Positions 3,926 through 5,429 of a DNA stretch of 5,429 nt are shown piece by piece. Position numbers and translations under genes: made by a program. This DNA comes from an uncultured Clostridium sp. GTDB taxonomy: Bacteria > Bacillota > Clostridia > Lachnospirales > Lachnospiraceae. The notes under the pieces were generated by a model that was given only the letters and a program-made list of their open reading frames with translations, made no database searches and was not told the DNA's origin. How positions within the stretch are numbered: position 1 is the first letter of the stretch; every line of letters starts with the position of its first letter. The stretch spans positions 1 through 5,429 of the forward strand of contig CALELW010000092.1 in the NCBI GenBank assembly GCA_937902905.1, read 5' to 3'.

Positions 3926-4927
3926 TCAGAAAAATTTCACACGGTCCTCCCCTACAATAACCGTGCTGGTGCCTTTTGCAAGCCCATCCTCGTATAGATA
4001 CAATCCATCTTTGTAGACCTTTTCCACTCCATCCGGAATCACAAACTCTTCGCCAATCAAGTATGCAAAATACATTATTTTACCATCCTTCGAATACAGC
4101 CATCCATTTTCATCACTTTTGTAATTTAAGTTAGCCTCTGCCACATCAAATCCCATTTCATCACCATTTACACTGTTTTCCCACACAACAGCATTTTTAG
4201 CAATATACTTCACGCTCGCCGGTATTTGAACACGTCCTTCCTTATTGACTCGGATGCAATGCGTCCCCAGCCTTTCCAAATGTTTTGGCATATTATGAAC
4301 ATATTTATAAGAATCTCCCAACGCTTCCTCATCCAGCTGTTTCAAACTGTCCGGCAGAGAACGCACAATGACACCATTCAGACCATATTTTTTTACCCGC
4401 TGCAAATTCCTTCCCAATTTTACTTTTACACACTCCCCTTTGTAAAAAGCATACTCCTCAATAACTTCTATACTGTTCGCCAGAATTACTTCCGAATCGC
4501 TTCCATATTTCCCCATGCCGCGAAAAGCACTCTTTTCCACCGTCTTTCGACCTTCTGCAAGCGTCACCTTCAAAGGCCCGGCTTCCGAAAACGCATATTC
4601 GTCTATTTTTACATCAGGTGGAATTTCCAGTGTCGACGTCTTAAGTTTGTATATCATACACTTTTCTTTCTCGCTCAGGGAAAATGCCTTCTTCCCAATC
4701 ACCTTAACACTTCTGGGAAGAATAATTTTTCTTCTCGTCTGATAGCTTCCTTTGTAGCGAACGAGTACACCATCTTTCACTTCAAACAAATCGCTGGTTT
4801 TATTATTCTGTTCCTTTTGCTGAAACGAATTCGGCTTTTTCACCTGTGTTTCCTGCAAAGAGTTTCCACAGCCGCAAACCGCTATAGCAGCAAATAATAC
4901 AACAAACAATGTACTTATTTTTTTCAT
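3926..4927 (-). CDS. Leucine-rich repeat (BspA/LRR_5-like) lipoprotein
   Basis: This 333-residue protein starts with a lipoprotein signal peptide: MKK, a hydrophobic stretch ISTLFVVLFAAIAV, then VCGC with Cys20 as the likely lipidated residue. A polar linker (about 21-48) follows. From about 65 to 330 there are seven to eight degenerate LRR_5 units of the form I-x-L/I-P-x-S/G-V-x-x-I-x-x-x-A-F (for example ILPRSVKVIGKKAF at 69-82, VILANSIEVIEEYAF at 147-161, VIPDGVEKVYKDGL at 296-309). A typical NYKSDENGWLYSKDGKIMYF insert lies at 268-287. Such proteins are exposed on the cell surface and linked to adhesion or protein binding; the ligand here is unknown. ATG 4927-4925 is chosen over a longer frame because GAGGAGG (4942-4936) precedes it by eight bases and the signal peptide then starts the protein. 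It follows a related gene by 22 bases. Confidence 0.88.
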   Translation of the reverse strand: MKKISTLFVVLFAAIAVCGCGNSLQETQVKKPNSFQQKEQNNKTSDLFEVKDGVLVRYKGSYQTRRKIILPRSVKVIGKKAFSLSEKEKCMIYKLKTSTLEIPPDVKIDEYAFSEAGPLKVTLAEGRKTVEKSAFRGMGKYGSDSEVILANSIEVIEEYAFYKGECVKVKLGRNLQRVKKYGLNGVIVRSLPDSLKQLDEEALGDSYKYVHNMPKHLERLGTHCIRVNKEGRVQIPASVKYIAKNAVVWENSVNGDEMGFDVAEANLNYKSDENGWLYSKDGKIMYFAYLIGEEFVIPDGVEKVYKDGLYLYEDGLAKGTSTVIVGEDRVKFF

Positions 4928-4949
4928 ACTGCAAACCTCCTCTTTGTAA

Positions 4950-5429
4950 TTAATTTGCTGCCTCTTTTGGTTTTCCGTACGCATACTTAATTTTATGCTT
5001 TTTTGCCCATTTTTCTGCGTAAGAGTGTTTTTTTACATAAAGCGTAACTTTATCTTTGCAATCTCTGAACTCGTACTCGTCTAGTTTCTTTACACTGTCA
5101 GGAATTATAACCGTCTTTAAATTTGGACATGCTACAAAACCATATTCTATCGTTTCAATTCCCTCTTCAATTTCTACATATGTAAGATAATTGGAAAATG
5201 TCCCCTCACTGCATGTAACATCCAACGACCGAACTTTCTCTCCTTCATAGACAGCCGGAACAACAAGTTTACTCTTTTTCTTTAATTCCGTATCCGAGAA
5301 AATTTTTAAACACCCATCAATAACCCACCAATCGTCTTCCGGAACTTTTTTGTTTCCAGGCGCATCATTCTCCGCTTCTGTCACAGTATTCTTTTGAGCA
5401 TTCTGCAAGTTCTGAGCACCACCTGAAAA
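4950..5429 (-). CDS. Leucine-rich repeat (BspA/LRR_5-like) protein, 5' end outside the window
   Basis: The frame is open to the right edge, giving 159 visible residues that begin FSGGAQNLQN. After a polar, probably linker, segment (about 8-32) there is a DGCLKIFSD strand. Two clear LRR_5 units follow: YVEIEEGIETIEYGFVAC near 84-101 and NLKTVIIPDSVKKLDEYEF near 103-121. It closes with SYAEKWAKKHKIKY (136-149), the usual C-terminal cap of BspA-like proteins. If the missing start encodes a lipoprotein signal peptide, as in the next gene, only about 20 residues lie outside; this is inference. The protein is much smaller than its downstream neighbour, but both belong to the same family and may be tandem relatives. 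The TAA stop (4952-4950) lies 22 bases before the next start. Confidence 0.82.
   Translation of the reverse strand, partial: FSGGAQNLQNAQKNTVTEAENDAPGNKKVPEDDWWVIDGCLKIFSDTELKKKSKLVVPAVYEGEKVRSLDVTCSEGTFSNYLTYVEIEEGIETIEYGFVACPNLKTVIIPDSVKKLDEYEFRDCKDKVTLYVKKHSYAEKWAKKHKIKYAYGKPKEAAN

Noticed and set aside
4226..4897. A 223-codon plus-strand open frame
   Set aside because: It lies wholly antisense to the well-supported leucine-rich lipoprotein gene and has no recognisable protein features.

Overview
All recognisable genes lie on the minus strand, so the biology reads from high to low coordinates. The core is the start of the S10 ribosomal-protein operon in the order rpsJ (S10), rplC (L3), rplD (L4), rplW (L23), rplB (L2, cut by the left edge). 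The protein sequences, the strong AGGAGG ribosome-binding sites, the moderate GC content and two BspA-type leucine-rich lipoproteins point to a Gram-positive anaerobe of the Clostridia. Lachnospiraceae is my best guess, made from remembered protein similarity and not from a search.

Layout from the right edge: (1) 5429-4950, the C-terminal part of a leucine-rich (LRR_5/BspA-like) protein. (2) 4927-3926, a complete leucine-rich lipoprotein. (3) 3906-3163, a protein resembling the PD-(D/E)XK nuclease fold. These three are closely spaced and probably co-transcribed. (4) 3162-2550, about 600 bp without a convincing gene. It is rich in inverted and direct repeats and includes a 204-bp block with 15-bp inverted ends, two nearly identical 43-bp double-hairpin units and a likely bidirectional terminator. 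(5) A good extended -10 promoter at 2549-2521. (6) A leader of about 280 nt, then rpsJ and the rest of the S10 operon.

The S10 leader is the most interesting part. It can form many hairpins. One segment (2352-2341) can pair either within a local stem-loop or, over 10 base pairs, with the rpsJ Shine-Dalgarno region. The partner of the local hairpin is itself a good Shine-Dalgarno for an 8-codon upstream ORF (2323-2297). This is the architecture of an RNA switch or translational attenuator for the operon, inferred from sequence only.

Two more points deserve attention. rplW is broken: after codon 55 the frame shifts and about seven conserved codons are missing. That should not be tolerated in a sole copy of L23, so it is either a sequence error or a real lesion. 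Between rplW and rplB sits a strong nested RNA hairpin (222-176) that is not followed by a U-tract and so is unlikely to be a terminator. A weaker pair of hairpins lies between rpsJ and rplC.
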